Source: Streptomyces novaecaesareae
GTDB lineage: Bacteria > Actinomycetota > Actinomycetes > Streptomycetales > Streptomycetaceae
Assembly: GCF_000716875.1 (NCBI RefSeq)
Contig: NZ_JNWQ01000012.1
Coordinates: forward strand, 42,613-106,612
Length of the DNA stretch: 64,000 nucleotides
Direction: 5' to 3'
The translations under genes and the position numbers were made by a program. Shown here one piece after another: positions 23,626 to 33,410 of the stretch. A model generated the notes under the pieces. The model was not told where the DNA came from and made no database searches. It was given only the letters and a program-made list of their open reading frames with translations. Within the stretch, counting starts at the first letter, position 1; every line of letters begins with the position of its first letter.

Positions 23626-24602
23626 GCCCGAACGTCCTCCGAGTCCAGCCCCGCGACCGCCCGCAGCCGGTCGACCACATCCGCCCGCAGCTCCTCCGGC
23701 CCGAGCACCAGCACGTCCGGCCCGAACTCCGCGAGGTCGGCGCCCAGTCCGTTGCCGTACGGGATCTCCAGCTCGTCCCAGACCTCGTCGACCCGGGTGC
23801 TGGCCAGCGCCTTCGTCCGCAGCGGGAAGCCCGCGCCCCGCCGGACCCGCACGGTGGCGGTGGCGGTGGCGCCCTCGCCGGCGAACTTCGCCACGGTGGC
23901 CCGGACGTCCACGTGCTCGGGCACGGTGCCGAGGAAGGCCCCGTTCTTCGCCCGCACCTTGCCGGTGATCCGGCTGAGCCGGAACACCCGGGCGTCGCCG
24001 CGGTCGCGGTCGTACCCGGCCAGGTACCAGTGCCCGCGCCAGCACTCCAGTGCCCACGGCTCGACGCTGCGCTGCTCGACGGCGGCGGCGCCGGCCTTGC
24101 GGTACTCGAAGGTGACCGGGCGGCGGTCCCGGGCGGCGGTGAGCAGCGGCTCGAACGCGGCCTCCCGGGCGGGGATGCGCGGCTCCAGGGCGGTGCGGCC
24201 CTCGGCCTCGGCGAACGGCACCCCGGCCGCGCGCAGCTTCTGCAGCGCGCCGCTGGCCGCGCCGGACATCTTGGCCTGCTGCCAGACCCGGGCCGCCAGG
24301 GTCAGCGCGGCCGCCTCCTCGGCGTCCAGCGCGATCTCGGGCAGCCGGTTGCGGTCGGCGCGGGCCAGGTAGCCCAGCTCGCCGTCCAGGGTGCTCTCGT
24401 CGACGTCGATCACCAGTCCGAGTTCGCGCAGGTCGTCCTTGTCCCGCTCGAACATCCGGTTGAAGGCGTCCTCGCTGCTGCTCTGCCAGGCCTCGCGGTA
24501 CGCCTCGATGGATTCCCGCAGCTCCTTCTTGGAGAGCGGACGTCTGGTGTTCATCAGGCACAGGGCGAGATTCATCAGCCGCTCTGCCTTGGCGATCGCC
24601 AT
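23622..24602 (-). CDS. pafB: WYL-domain transcriptional regulator PafB
   Basis: Partner of PafC in the mycobacterial/actinobacterial DNA-damage regulator PafBC. The 326-residue protein begins MAIAKAERLMNLALCLMNTR, a helix-turn-helix region, and carries the WYL domain at about 185-255 (WALECWRGHWYLAGYDRDRG, VFRLSRI). Start ATG 24602 has GGAAGGG about 7 nt upstream; the in-frame extension further upstream is not supported. Located, as in other actinobacteria, next to the proteasome accessory genes although its role is transcriptional. Confidence 0.94.
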   Translation of the reverse strand: MAIAKAERLMNLALCLMNTRRPLSKKELRESIEAYREAWQSSSEDAFNRMFERDKDDLRELGLVIDVDESTLDGELGYLARADRNRLPEIALDAEEAAALTLAARVWQQAKMSGAASGALQKLRAAGVPFAEAEGRTALEPRIPAREAAFEPLLTAARDRRPVTFEYRKAGAAAVEQRSVEPWALECWRGHWYLAGYDRDRGDARVFRLSRITGKVRAKNGAFLGTVPEHVDVRATVAKFAGEGATATATVRVRRGAGFPLRTKALASTRVDEVWDELEIPYGNGLGADLAEFGPDVLVLGPEELRADVVDRLRAVAGLDSEDVRA

Positions 24603-24754
24603 CGCTGACCCTTCCGGTGTGCCGCGCCGTGCGCGGGGTGCGCCAACCGGGCGATCTCGACCCGGCGGGACCGACCGTACCGGTAGCGGTACGCACTGCA
24701 AAAGCCGCGTCCCACGCCCGGTCCTCCGGTCGTGCCCTCCGGGCCCGGACACGC

Positions 24755-24790
24755 CCGTGGGCCGGGCCCCCGGAGGGGTCCGGCCCACGG
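24755..24790. terminator. Bidirectional-looking hairpin between the FKBP gene and pafB
   Basis: CCGTGGGCCGG (24755-24765) and CCGGCCCACGG (24780-24790) form a perfect 11-bp stem with 14-nt loop. An overlapping alternative stem (CCCTCCGGG..CCCGGAGGG, 24735-24776) is possible. Situated 12 nt past the FKBP stop, it likely ends that transcript and isolates pafBC. Confidence 0.6.
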
Positions 24791-24801
24791 CGCGAGCAGG
24801 C

Positions 24802-25185
24802 TCAGACAGCCAGCAGGTCGACCACGAAGATCAGGGTCGAGCCCTTCGGGATGGCCGGGGTCGGCGACTGGTCGCCGTACGCCAGGCGCGCCGGGATGGT
24901 CAGCTCGCGACGGCCGCCGACCTTCATGCCGACGACGCCCTGGTCCCAACCCTTGATGACGCGGCCGCCACCCAGCGGGAAGCGGAACTCGTTGGGGCTC
25001 CGGTTCCAGCTCGCGTCGAACTCCTCGCCGGTCTCGAAGGTCACACCGACGTAGCGGACGCTGACGTTCTGGCCCTTCTTGGCCTCCGCGCCGTCGCCCA
25101 CGACGATGTCGCGGATCTGCAGCTCCGTCGGGGCGTCGCCGATCGGGAAGTCGATCTCGGGCTTCTCGTTGAGGTTGACGCTCAC
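24802..25185 (-). CDS. Cytosolic FKBP-type peptidyl-prolyl isomerase
   Basis: A 127-residue single-domain FKBP. The active-site set is present: YVGVTFETGEEFDASW, FPLGGGRVIKGWDQGV and RRELTIPARLAYGDQ with the terminal strand TLIFVVDLL. It catalyses cis/trans isomerisation of Xaa-Pro bonds. GTG 25185 is used (AGAGGGA a few nt upstream); an in-frame GTG 15 nt further out is possible. No signal peptide. First of three FKBPs encoded side by side between pafB and pafA. Confidence 0.93.
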   Translation of the reverse strand: MSVNLNEKPEIDFPIGDAPTELQIRDIVVGDGAEAKKGQNVSVRYVGVTFETGEEFDASWNRSPNEFRFPLGGGRVIKGWDQGVVGMKVGGRRELTIPARLAYGDQSPTPAIPKGSTLIFVVDLLAV

Positions 25186-25292
25186 AGTCCCTCTTCTCAC
25201 ATTTCGCGTTGCTTACACGACCAAGCGGCGGACGCCCCGCACCCGGTCCACCCAGTGTGGGAAGACCACCGTACGGGCGCCCGCCGCCCGTC

Positions 25293-25318
25293 CGGGTCCG
25301 GCCACGCGGCCGGACCCG
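25293..25318 (-). terminator. Hairpin after the membrane-anchored FKBP gene
   Basis: CGGGTCCGGCC (25293-25303) and GGCCGGACCCG (25308-25318) make an 11-bp perfect stem with an ACGC tetraloop, 37 nt beyond the stop. Confidence 0.6.
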
Positions 25319-25354
25319 AAGGTCACACGCACACCATTGTCACCCGAAAGTGGA

Positions 25355-26671
25355 TCAGCCCTGACCGGCGTCCAGGATGTCCACCACGAAGACCAGCGTC
25401 GCGCCGGGCGGGATGTCGCCCTGGCCCTTGTCGCCGTATCCCAGCGCGGCCGGGATCACCAGCTCGACCCGGCTGCCGACCGTCTGGCCCTCCAGGCCCT
25501 GGTCCCAACCCTGGATGACCTGGCCGCCGCCGACCGGGAAGGAGAACGCCTGGCCCTTGCTGAGCGAGGAGTCGAAGACCTTGCCGTCCTTGAACAGCGC
25601 GCCGGTGTACTGGACGACGACCTTCTCGCCCTTCTCCACCTTCGGCCCGGTGCCCTTGATCAGGACGTGCGACTTCAGCTCGGTCGGGTCCTTGGCGCCG
25701 GCCACCGGGGTGATCTCGGCCGGCTTCTTGCCGTTGTCCTTGACCTGCGGGAAGTCCGCCGGCGGCGGGGTGACCGTGCCGCTGACGACCGAGTCCGGCG
25801 CGTTGGCGTTGCGGATGTCGATCACGAAGATCAGGTCGTCCTTGGGCCCGATCGACATGTCGGCCTTGCCCTGGGCGCCGAACGCGGCGGCCGGCGGGGC
25901 CACCACCAGCACCCGGCTGCCGGCCTTCTTCCCGAGCACGGCCTGGTCCAGCGCCGGGATCAGCGAGTCCGTGCCGGCCTGGAAGATCTGCGGCTTGCCG
26001 TTGGCGTCGTACGAGCTCGGGATGTCCTTGCCGGTGTTCCAGTCCTTGGCGGTGTAGTCCACCGAGGTCCAGGAGTTCTTGTCCACCTTGGGGCCGGTGC
26101 CCTCGGAGAGCACCTTCACCACGAAGGAGCCGTCGGACTTGTCGCCCGGCACCTGGATGTCGGCCTTCTTGCCGAAGTCACCGGCGACGGTCGGCAGCAC
26201 CTTGGCGCTGTCCTTGATCGGCGGCACCGGGTCGGCGGTCGGCGTGGGCGGCGCGGTCTTGGCCGCGTCCGGCTTGGCCGCCGCCGCGTCGTCCTTGGAA
26301 CCGTCCTTGTTCACCATGTAGAGCGTCACGGCACTGCCCGCCAGCAGCACGGCCAGCACCGTGCCGAGGATCACACCGAGCCTGCCGACGCCCGGCGGGT
26401 TCTCGTCGTACCCGGCCTCGGAGGTGTCGCTCTTGCGCACGTTGGAGGCGAAGATCTGCGGAGCGTCGTCGGTCTTCGTCCCGCCCGCGGCACGCGGCGC
26501 GTCACCGGGCTGGGCCCAGCCGGCCTGCTGCTTCAGGATCGACGGAGGAACGACGATCGACTCGCCGTCCCCCGGAAGCGGGCCGCCGGGACGGGAGGCG
26601 GCCGGGTCACCCGCAGGGCTGTCGTTCGCCGCGGTGCCGGCCCCGCCCGGGCTCGGCGTCTTCTCAGTCAT
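25355..26671 (-). CDS. Membrane-anchored tandem FKBP-type peptidyl-prolyl isomerase
   Basis: A 438-residue protein with a cytosolic disordered N-terminus (about 1-90, Pro/Gly/Asp-rich), a single membrane helix (LGVILGTVLAVLLAGSAVTLY, quoted to show about 21 residues minus the first), and two FKBP domains outside. Domain 1 (about 165-300) is divergent: the core is VDYTAKDWNTGKDIPSSYD with a long insertion, and isomerase aromatic residues are partly missing. Domain 2 (about 330-436) keeps VVQYTGALFKDGKVFDSS, GGGQVIQGWDQGL and ALGYGDKG. It would assist folding of exported proteins. ATG 26671 starts the conserved part; the frame remains open for 37 codons upstream. Confidence 0.87.
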   Translation of the reverse strand: MTEKTPSPGGAGTAANDSPAGDPAASRPGGPLPGDGESIVVPPSILKQQAGWAQPGDAPRAAGGTKTDDAPQIFASNVRKSDTSEAGYDENPPGVGRLGVILGTVLAVLLAGSAVTLYMVNKDGSKDDAAAAKPDAAKTAPPTPTADPVPPIKDSAKVLPTVAGDFGKKADIQVPGDKSDGSFVVKVLSEGTGPKVDKNSWTSVDYTAKDWNTGKDIPSSYDANGKPQIFQAGTDSLIPALDQAVLGKKAGSRVLVVAPPAAAFGAQGKADMSIGPKDDLIFVIDIRNANAPDSVVSGTVTPPPADFPQVKDNGKKPAEITPVAGAKDPTELKSHVLIKGTGPKVEKGEKVVVQYTGALFKDGKVFDSSLSKGQAFSFPVGGGQVIQGWDQGLEGQTVGSRVELVIPAALGYGDKGQGDIPPGATLVFVVDILDAGQG

Positions 26672-26873
26672 GACTCCCCATCCATCTCGCCACAGGTCTT
26701 CCAGGTCTGCGCCCGGCGTGCTGAGCGCCGGCCTGCCGTCGCACCGCCCGCCCGTACCTTGACGCCGGACGGCGCCTGCCACAGCGCGTGGGCAGTATGA
26801 CAGCTCAGGATGAGGGCGGACGCTTCGTTGTACGAGCGTCCGCCCAAGCGTACGGAATCCCCCGGGTGACTTC

Positions 26874-27863
26874 CTAGACCGCTTCCAGAATGTCGATCAC
26901 GAAGACCAGCGTGGAATTCGCCGGAACGGCGCCCTGGGCCTTGTCCTGGTACCCGAGCGCGGGCGGCACCACCAGCAGGACCCGGCTGCCGACGTTCTGC
27001 CCGACCAGGCCCTTGTCCCAGCCCTCGATCACGCTGCCGGTGCCGATCTGCACCGCCTGCGCGCCGCCGTGCGCCCAGGAGGCGTCGAACTGCTGGCCGT
27101 TGCTCCACAGCACCCCGGTGTACTGCACCACCAGCGTCTGCCCGCTCTTGACCTGCTTGCCCTCGCCCTTGATCAGCACCGCCTGCTGGAGGTCGGTGGG
27201 CGCGGCCTGCCCGGCCGGGATGGTGATCGTCACCGGCGCCTTGCCGTTGTCCTTGACCTGCGGCAGCGTCGCGGCCGGCTCGGTCATGGTCCCGGTGAGC
27301 GTGGAGTCCTGCGGCAGGCTCTCCACGATGTCGAGCACGAACACCACGGTGTCGCCCTTGTTGACGCCCAGCTGGCCGGAGCCCTGCTCGCCGAAGGCCG
27401 CCGACGGCGGGGCCACCACCAGCAGCCGGGTGCCGACCTTCTTCCCGATCACGCTCTGGTCCAGCGCGGGCACCAGCTGCCCGCTGCCGGCCTGGTAGAG
27501 CTGCGGCTTGCCGCTCGGGTCGTACGAACTGGGCAGGTCCTTGCCGGTGGTCCAGTCCTTCGCGGTGTAGTTGACCGTCACCCAGTCGCCCTTGTTGACG
27601 GTCGAGCGCTCGCCCTCGCTCACCGTGTTCACCACGAACTGACCGCTGGGCTGCTGGCCCTCGGGGATGGTGATGGTGGCCTTGCTGCCGAACCCGCCGC
27701 CCGAGAGGGTGGGCATCGGCGACGCCTCCCCGACCGGCGCGGGCACCGTCGGTGCGGCGCTCGCGGTGGACGGCGTCGCCGGACCGGCCGCCTTGGGCGA
27801 ACTGCCGCAGGCGACCGCCAACAGCAGCGGCAGGGTGAGAAGCAAACCGGCGGTGCGGCGCAC
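26874..27863 (-). CDS. FKBP-type peptidyl-prolyl isomerase lipoprotein with two FKBP domains
   Basis: A 329-residue secreted lipoprotein. GTG 27863 (AGGA 5 nt upstream) gives a signal peptide VRRTAGLLLTLPLLLAVAC with the lipobox AVAC. Two FKBP-like domains follow a Ser/Pro/Ala linker: domain 1 (about 60-185) resembles the divergent first domain of the neighbour (VNYTAKDWTTGKDLPSSYD), domain 2 (about 220-328) has VVQYTGVLWSNGQQFDASW and VIEGWDKGLVGQNVGSRVLL. The close match in layout to the upstream membrane-anchored paralogue indicates a tandem duplication with different membrane anchors. Confidence 0.9.
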   Translation of the reverse strand: MRRTAGLLLTLPLLLAVACGSSPKAAGPATPSTASAAPTVPAPVGEASPMPTLSGGGFGSKATITIPEGQQPSGQFVVNTVSEGERSTVNKGDWVTVNYTAKDWTTGKDLPSSYDPSGKPQLYQAGSGQLVPALDQSVIGKKVGTRLLVVAPPSAAFGEQGSGQLGVNKGDTVVFVLDIVESLPQDSTLTGTMTEPAATLPQVKDNGKAPVTITIPAGQAAPTDLQQAVLIKGEGKQVKSGQTLVVQYTGVLWSNGQQFDASWAHGGAQAVQIGTGSVIEGWDKGLVGQNVGSRVLLVVPPALGYQDKAQGAVPANSTLVFVIDILEAV

Positions 27864-27930
27864 GGTGGTCCTAACTGTCGGTCGAAGTCGGCTCTCCTGA
27901 CTCGACGGACAGCGTATGCCCGGCACGCGT

Positions 27931-27959
27931 CCGGCCCCGGTAGACACCACCGGGGCCGG
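27931..27959 (-). terminator. Hairpin after pafA
   Basis: A perfect 11-bp stem CCGGCCCCGGT (27931-27941) with ACCGGGGCCGG (27949-27959) and 7-nt loop, about 45 nt past the pafA stop. Probable end of the pup-proteasome transcript. Confidence 0.65.
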
Positions 27960-28003
27960 TCACGACCTTGATCACATCGCCGCGGTCACGGCGGGCACGG
28001 GGG

Positions 28004-29365
28004 CTACATCCCCGCGATGAGCTTCTCCACCCGCTCGTCGACGGACCGGAACGGGTCCTTGCACAGCACCGTGCGCTGCGCCTGGTCGTTCAGCTTCAGG
28101 TGCACCCAGTCCACCGTGAAGTCCCGGCGCTGCTCCTGCGCCCGGCGGATGAAGTCCCCGCGCAGCCGGGCCCGGGTGGTCTGCGGCGGGATCGACTTGG
28201 CCTCGAAGGTCTTGAGGTCGGTGGTCACCCGCTGCGCCTGGTTCTTGGCCTGGAGCAGGTAGAACAGGCCGCGCCGACGGTGGATGTCGTGGTACGCGAG
28301 GTCGATCTGCGCGACCCGAGGGTTGGACATGCTCATCTGGTGCTTCTCGCGGTAGCGCTCGATGAGCTTGTACTTCATGATCCAGTCGATCTCGGTGGCC
28401 ACCCCGTCCAGCCGCTCGGTGCGGACGGCCTCCAGGGTGCGGCCCCACAGGTCGAGGATCCGGCCGACGGTGCCGGTGTTGATGCCCTTGCGGTCGGCGA
28501 ACTCCAGGGCCTTGGTGTAGTACTCCTCCTGGATGTCCAGCGCGCTGGCCTCGCGGCCGTTGGCGAGCCGCACCTGGTGGGTGCCGGTGAGGTCGTGGCT
28601 GACCTCGCGGATCGCCCGGATCGGGTTCTCCAGGGTGAGGTCGCGCATCACCACGCCGGCCTCGATCAGCCGCAGCACCAGGTCGGTGGCGCCGACCTTG
28701 AGCAGGGTGGTGGTCTCGGACATGTTGGAGTCGCCGACGATCACGTGCAGCCGGCGGTAGCGCTCGGCGTCCGCGTGCGGCTCGTCCCTGGTGTTGATGA
28801 TCGGCCGCGAGCGGGTGGTGGCGGAGCTGACGCCCTCCCAGATGTGCTCGGCCCGCTGGCTCACGCAGAACACCGCGCCGCGCGGGGTCTGCAGCACCTT
28901 GCCCGCCCCGCAGATCAGCTGCCGGGTGACGAGGAACGGGATCAGCACGTCGGCCAGCCGGGAGAACTCGCCGTGCCGGGCCACGCAGTAGTTCTCGTGG
29001 CAGCCGTAGGAGTTGCCGGCCGAGTCGGTGTTGTTCTTGAAGAGGTAGACGTCCCCGGCGATGCCCTCCTCGTGCAGCCGCCGCTCGGCGTCCACCAGGA
29101 GGCCTTCGAGGATGCGCTCGCCCGCCTTGTCGTGCGTGACCAGCTCGACCACGTCGTCGCACTCGGGGGTGGCGTACTCGGGGTGGGAGCCGACGTCGAG
29201 GTAGAGCCGGGCGCCGTTGCGCAGGAAGACGTTGCTGCTGCGCCCCCAGGAGACGACCCGGCGGAACAGGTACCGCGCGACCTCGTCCGGCGACAGCCGC
29301 CGCTGCCCGCGGAACGTGCAGGTCACGCCGTACTCGTTCTCCAGCCCGAAAATCCGGCGGTCCAT
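28004..29365 (-). CDS. pafA: Pup--protein ligase PafA
   Basis: Joins the C-terminal glutamate of Pup to lysines of target proteins in an ATP-dependent, glutamine-synthetase-like reaction, marking them for the proteasome. The 453 residues match the standard length and start exactly [18 protein letters not shown], with the nucleotide-site glutamates in the N-terminal strand. Other landmarks are [21 protein letters not shown] (in part), [12 protein letters not shown] and the [13 protein letters not shown] loop. GGAG precedes the ATG. Downstream of prcA by 114 bp; last gene of the Pup-proteasome row. Confidence 0.96.
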   Translation of the reverse strand: MDRRIFGLENEYGVTCTFRGQRRLSPDEVARYLFRRVVSWGRSSNVFLRNGARLYLDVGSHPEYATPECDDVVELVTHDKAGERILEGLLVDAERRLHEEGIAGDVYLFKNNTDSAGNSYGCHENYCVARHGEFSRLADVLIPFLVTRQLICGAGKVLQTPRGAVFCVSQRAEHIWEGVSSATTRSRPIINTRDEPHADAERYRRLHVIVGDSNMSETTTLLKVGATDLVLRLIEAGVVMRDLTLENPIRAIREVSHDLTGTHQVRLANGREASALDIQEEYYTKALEFADRKGINTGTVGRILDLWGRTLEAVRTERLDGVATEIDWIMKYKLIERYREKHQMSMSNPRVAQIDLAYHDIHRRRGLFYLLQAKNQAQRVTTDLKTFEAKSIPPQTTRARLRGDFIRRAQEQRRDFTVDWVHLKLNDQAQRTVLCKDPFRSVDERVEKLIAGM

Positions 29366-29479
29366 GAGCACTCCATTCTGGTCGGAGCTGTCCGAAACCG
29401 CCTCCACGACGGCCGGGCCGCCGCAGGGGCACCGGAGCCCCGCACGGCGATCACGTCGCCGCACGGGACCCCGAAGGCA

Positions 29480-30241
29480 CTACTCGTCCGACGGCGGGGT
29501 GGCCGCCGGCTTCTCCTCGTCGTCCGACTCGGCGGACTGGTCCCCGTCGAGCAGGCGGCCGAGCTGGTTGCCCAGGATCCGCTTGAACTTGCGCTGCTGG
29601 AACCGCTGGCGGTCCAGGACCGCGACCTCCAGCTGTTCCGGGGTGAGGCTGCGCGGGCTGCCGCCGTTGGGGTCGCGGGCGAGCGAGTCCACCGCGACCT
29701 TCACCGCCTCGGTGAGGCTCAGGCCGGCGCGGTGGCGCTGGCCCAGGTAGTTGCCGATCGAGTCGGCGTTGCCGCCGACCACCACGTAGTTCTTCTCGTC
29801 GACGACCGAGCCGTCCGGCGTGAGCCGGTAGATCTGGTCGTTGTCGGCGGCGCGGCCGACCTCGGCCACGATCAGCTCGACCTCGTACGGCTTCTCGCCG
29901 ACCGAGGAGAAGATGGTGCCCAGCGTCTGGGCGTAGACGTTGGCCAGGCCCCGGGCGGTGACGTCGGCCCGGTCGTAGGAGTAGCCGCGCAGGTCGGCGT
30001 AGCGGACGCCGCCGATGCGCAGGTTCTCGAACTCGTTGTAGCGCCCGACCGCCGCGAAGGCGATCTTGTCGTAGATCTCGGAGACCTTGTGGAGCGCCCT
30101 GGAGGTGTTCTCGGCGACGAAGACGATGCCGTCGGCGTAGGTGAGCACGACCACGCTGCGGCCGCGCGCGATGCCCTTGCGGGCGTACTCCGCGCGGTCC
30201 GCCATGGCCTGCTGGGGCGAGACGTAGAACGGTGTCGACAC
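29480..30241 (-). CDS. prcA: 20S proteasome alpha subunit
   Basis: Alpha subunit that forms the outer gated rings of the 20S core. The 253-residue sequence starts [23 protein letters not shown] (in part), the alpha N-terminal helix region, and includes the family text [23 protein letters not shown]. It lacks an N-terminal threonine after a propeptide, as expected for alpha. The acidic C-terminal tail ([14 protein letters not shown]) is variable in the family. Lies 31 bp downstream of prcB. Confidence 0.96.
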   Translation of the reverse strand: MSTPFYVSPQQAMADRAEYARKGIARGRSVVVLTYADGIVFVAENTSRALHKVSEIYDKIAFAAVGRYNEFENLRIGGVRYADLRGYSYDRADVTARGLANVYAQTLGTIFSSVGEKPYEVELIVAEVGRAADNDQIYRLTPDGSVVDEKNYVVVGGNADSIGNYLGQRHRAGLSLTEAVKVAVDSLARDPNGGSPRSLTPEQLEVAVLDRQRFQQRKFKRILGNQLGRLLDGDQSAESDDEEKPAATPPSDE

Positions 30242-30272
30242 CGGCGGTCGTCCCTTTCCTGTGAGGTGGTGG

Positions 30273-31115
30273 CTAGAGCAGCGGGGCCTGCGGGCCGTTG
30301 GGGTGGACGAGCCGCTCGTCGGTGATCGAGACGGCGATCTCGGCGACCTCCGCGTCGGTGAGGCGGCGGAAGCCGTCCTCGGTGATCAGCGAGACGAGCG
30401 GGAAGATCTTGCGGGTGAGGTCGGGGCCGCCGGTGGCGGAGTCGTCGTCCGCCGCGTCGTAGAGCGCCTGGACGACCAGGGTCGAGGCCTGCTCGGCCGT
30501 CAGGCCCTCGCGGTAGAGCTTCTTCATCGAGCCGCGGGCGTAGACCGAGCCCGAGCCGGTGGCGGCGAAGCCGCGCTCCTCGGAACGCCCGCCGGTGACG
30601 TCGTAGTTGAAGATCCGGCCGCGGCCGAGGTCCAGGTCGTAGCCGGCGAACATCGGCACCACCGCGAGGCCCTGCATCGCCATGCCCAGGTTGCCCCGGA
30701 TCATGGTGGTGAGGCGGTTCGCCTTGCCCTCCAGGGAGAGCACGGTGCCCTCGATCTTCTCGTAGTGCTCCAGCTCCAGTTGGAACAGCCGGACCATCTC
30801 GACCGCGAGGCCGGCGGTGCCGGCGATGCCGACCGCGCTGTACTCGTCGGCCGGGAACACCTTCTCCATGTCGCGCTGGGCGATCACGTTGCCCATCGTC
30901 GCCCGGCGGTCACCCGCGATCACCACGCCGCCGTCGAAGACCGCGGCCACGATGGTGGTCCCGTGCGGGGCCTCGACCACGACCCCCTCGGGAAGCCCTC
31001 TGAGGCCGGGGATCAGCTCCGGCTTGTGCTCGGCGAGGAAGTCGAGGAACGAGGACGACCCCGGGGTCAGGAAGGCAGCCGGTAGACGCCCGGTGCCACG
31101 AGTGTTGGCTTCCAC
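30273..31115 (-). CDS. prcB: 20S proteasome beta subunit
   Basis: Catalytic beta subunit. A 52-residue propeptide precedes the processing site [15 protein letters not shown], so T53 becomes the N-terminal nucleophile after self-cleavage. The catalytic-site residues Asp and Lys follow in the mature part (e.g. GDRRATMGN), and the conserved [16 protein letters not shown] [15 protein letters not shown] is present. GTG 31115 follows GGAAGGAATC. Immediately upstream of prcA, downstream of pup by 162 bp. Confidence 0.96.
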   Translation of the reverse strand: MEANTRGTGRLPAAFLTPGSSSFLDFLAEHKPELIPGLRGLPEGVVVEAPHGTTIVAAVFDGGVVIAGDRRATMGNVIAQRDMEKVFPADEYSAVGIAGTAGLAVEMVRLFQLELEHYEKIEGTVLSLEGKANRLTTMIRGNLGMAMQGLAVVPMFAGYDLDLGRGRIFNYDVTGGRSEERGFAATGSGSVYARGSMKKLYREGLTAEQASTLVVQALYDAADDDSATGGPDLTRKIFPLVSLITEDGFRRLTDAEVAEIAVSITDERLVHPNGPQAPLL

Positions 31116-31277
31116 ACGATTCCTTCCAGGTAGCTTGAAGCGCGCATTGCCCGCACCCTACCCGCCCGACGATCACTGTCCACGCGTGGAGCGGAGGTGC
31201 CGAGCGGCCGGGCGGCAGACGCCGCCCGACCGCCCTCGACGGTCTCGATCGCGAAATTCCCGATGACCGGGGAGGGG

Positions 31278-31496
31278 CTATTGCCCGCCCTTCTGCACGA
31301 ATCCCCGGACGAAATCCTCGGCGTTCGACTCGAGGACTTCGTCGATTTCGTCCAGTACCGCGTCGACGTCGTCGCTCAGCTTTTCCTGACGCTCCTTGAG
31401 GTCGTCGGAATTCTGGGATTCCGCAACCTGCTCCTCGACCTCCTCGGAGGAGCGGTTCGCCCGCTGCTGGCCGCCGCCGGTGTCCTTGCTCGCCAT
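31278..31496 (-). CDS. pup: Prokaryotic ubiquitin-like protein Pup
   Basis: A 72-residue, largely disordered, acidic modifier (MASKDTGGGQQRANRSSEEV at the start). The helical Arc-binding half includes SDDVDAVLDEIDEVLE and the C-terminus is VQKGGQ, so the terminal glutamine must be deamidated to glutamate by Dop before ligation. ATG 31496 is the conserved start; an upstream in-frame extension has no ribosome site. A -10-like TATAGGGT lies about 57 nt upstream on the minus strand, so pup may have its own promoter separate from arc-dop. Confidence 0.96.
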   Translation of the reverse strand: MASKDTGGGQQRANRSSEEVEEQVAESQNSDDLKERQEKLSDDVDAVLDEIDEVLESNAEDFVRGFVQKGGQ

Positions 31497-31670
31497 TTCC
31501 CTCACCCCGCTCGATTCGTCTGGCACGGTTGGGTCACTGCTTGCTGCACCGACCCTATACACAAGGTGCGACTACCGCTCCCGGTTTGCCGGTGGCGCTT
31601 CCTGTCCAACACCCGCTGCCACCCCGGATGATTCCCATTCGGCGGACGTTCACCCGTGGTGATCGAAAAG

Positions 31671-33182
31671 TTACCCGCCGGACAGGACCCGCAGCAGGTC
31701 CTCCGCCGTACGGCAGCGGTCCAGCAGTTCCTTGACGTGGTTGCGGGTGCCGCGCAGCGGCTCCAGCGTGGGCACCCGCTGCAACGAGTCCCGGCCCGGC
31801 AGGTCGAAGATCACCGAGTCCCAGGAGGCCGCCGCGACGTGCTCCGCGTACTGCTCCAGGCAGCGCCCGCGGAAGTACGCCCTGGTGTCCTCCGGGGGCT
31901 TGGAGACGGCCCGCTCGACCTCGTCCTCGGTCAGCAGCCGCTCGAACCGCCCGCGGGCCACCAGACGGTTGTAGAGGCCCTTCTCGGGCCGCACGTCGCT
32001 GTACTGGAGGTCGACCAGGTGCAGCCGCGGGTTGGACCACTCCAGGGCGTCCCGGCTGCGGTAGCCCTCCAGGATCTCCCGCTTGGCGATCCAGTCCAGC
32101 TGCCTGGACAGCGACATCGGGTCGCGCTCCAGCCGGCCCAGCACGTCCTCCCAGCGGACCAGCACGTCGACGGTCTGCTCGTCCGCGTCGTTGCCGAAGC
32201 GGTCCTCGACGTACTTGCGGGCCAGCTCGAAGTACTCGAGCTGGAGCTGGACGGCGGTGAGCTTGCGCCCGTTGCGCAGGGTGATCAGGTGCTTGAGCGT
32301 CGGGTCGTGGGAGACCCGGTGCAGGGTGCGCACCGGCTGGTCGACGGCGAGGTCGGAGGCGATGAAGGAGTCCTCGATCATCGACAGGACCAGCGCGGTG
32401 GTGCCCAGCTTGAGGTAGGTGGAGATCTCGGAGAGGTTGGCGTCCCCGATGATCACGTGCAGCCGGCGGTACTTCTCGGCGTCGGCGTGCGGCTCGTCCC
32501 TGGTGTTGATGATCGGCCGCTTGAGCGTCGTCTCCAGGCCGACCTCGACCTCGAAGTAGTCCGCCCGCTGGCTGATCTGGAAGCCGTGCGCGGAGCCGTC
32601 CTGGCCGATCCCGACCCGGCCGGCGCCGGTGACCACCTGGCGGGAGACGAAGAACGGGGTGAGGTGGCGGACGATGTCGGCGAACGGTGTCGCCCGCTTC
32701 ATCAGGTAGTTCTCGTGGGTGCCGTAGGAGGCGCCCTTGTTGTCGGTGTTGTTCTTGTACAGGTGGATGTTCTGCCCGTTGGGCAGTTCCAGCGCGCGCT
32801 GGGCGGCTGCCGCCATGATCCGCTCGCCGGCCTTGTCCCACAGCACGGCGTCGCGCGGGTTGGTCACCTCGGGCGAGCTGTACTCGGGGTGCGCGTGGTC
32901 CACGTAGAACCGGGCCCCGTTGGTGAGGATGACGTTGGCGAGGCCGATGTCCTCGTCGGTCAGCTGGCTGGCGTCCGCCACCTCCCGCGCGAGGTCGAAG
33001 CCCCGGGCGTCGCGCAGCGGGTTCTCCTCCTCGAAGTCCCAGCGGGCCCGCCGTGCCCGGTGCATCGCCGCCGCGTACGCGTTGACGATCTGGGACGAGG
33101 TGAGCATGGCGTTGGCGTTGGGGTGCCCGGGCACGGAGATCCCGTACTCGGTCTCGATGCCCATCACGCGCCGTACGGTCAT
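31671..33182 (-). CDS. dop: Depupylase/deamidase Dop
   Basis: Deamidates the C-terminal Gln of Pup and removes Pup from substrates; homologous to PafA. The 503-residue protein begins [20 protein letters not shown] after AAGGAGG, and includes the Dop-specific Asp in the active-site loop and the extended flexible loop (about 40-85) absent from PafA. Shared motifs are [40 protein letters not shown] (in parts). The paralogue pafA lies 2.3 kb downstream in the same orientation. Confidence 0.96.
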   Translation of the reverse strand: MTVRRVMGIETEYGISVPGHPNANAMLTSSQIVNAYAAAMHRARRARWDFEEENPLRDARGFDLAREVADASQLTDEDIGLANVILTNGARFYVDHAHPEYSSPEVTNPRDAVLWDKAGERIMAAAAQRALELPNGQNIHLYKNNTDNKGASYGTHENYLMKRATPFADIVRHLTPFFVSRQVVTGAGRVGIGQDGSAHGFQISQRADYFEVEVGLETTLKRPIINTRDEPHADAEKYRRLHVIIGDANLSEISTYLKLGTTALVLSMIEDSFIASDLAVDQPVRTLHRVSHDPTLKHLITLRNGRKLTAVQLQLEYFELARKYVEDRFGNDADEQTVDVLVRWEDVLGRLERDPMSLSRQLDWIAKREILEGYRSRDALEWSNPRLHLVDLQYSDVRPEKGLYNRLVARGRFERLLTEDEVERAVSKPPEDTRAYFRGRCLEQYAEHVAAASWDSVIFDLPGRDSLQRVPTLEPLRGTRNHVKELLDRCRTAEDLLRVLSGG

Positions 33183-33410
33183 GCGGCCCTCCTTGCCCGG
33201 TGCCCCGCCCCCGACGGGCGGGACACGCTGACGTACCGCTGAACAACACCGGCGCCGGCGATCTGCCCGCGAACGGTGGGTCGAGCCTAGAACCCGGTGC
33301 CGGATGGCGGGCCCCGAGACGCGCCGTCCGGCTGCGGGGCCGCGAGGCGCCACAGCCGGACGGTGTGCGTACAGCTCCGGGGACCGCTGCCGGCCCGGGT
33401 AACCGTGTGC

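Noticed and set aside
23626..24696. Upstream extension of PafC in one long frame
   Set aside because: The added sequence is a shadow of pafB; the true start overlaps the pafB stop by 4 bp.
25337..25342. TTGTCA as a PafBC-type damage promoter (also at 60232-60237, and on the minus strand at 53939-53944)
   Set aside because: Only the TTGTCA hexamer is present; the following bases do not match the longer consensus or give a -10 at the proper distance, and the first copy points away from any gene.
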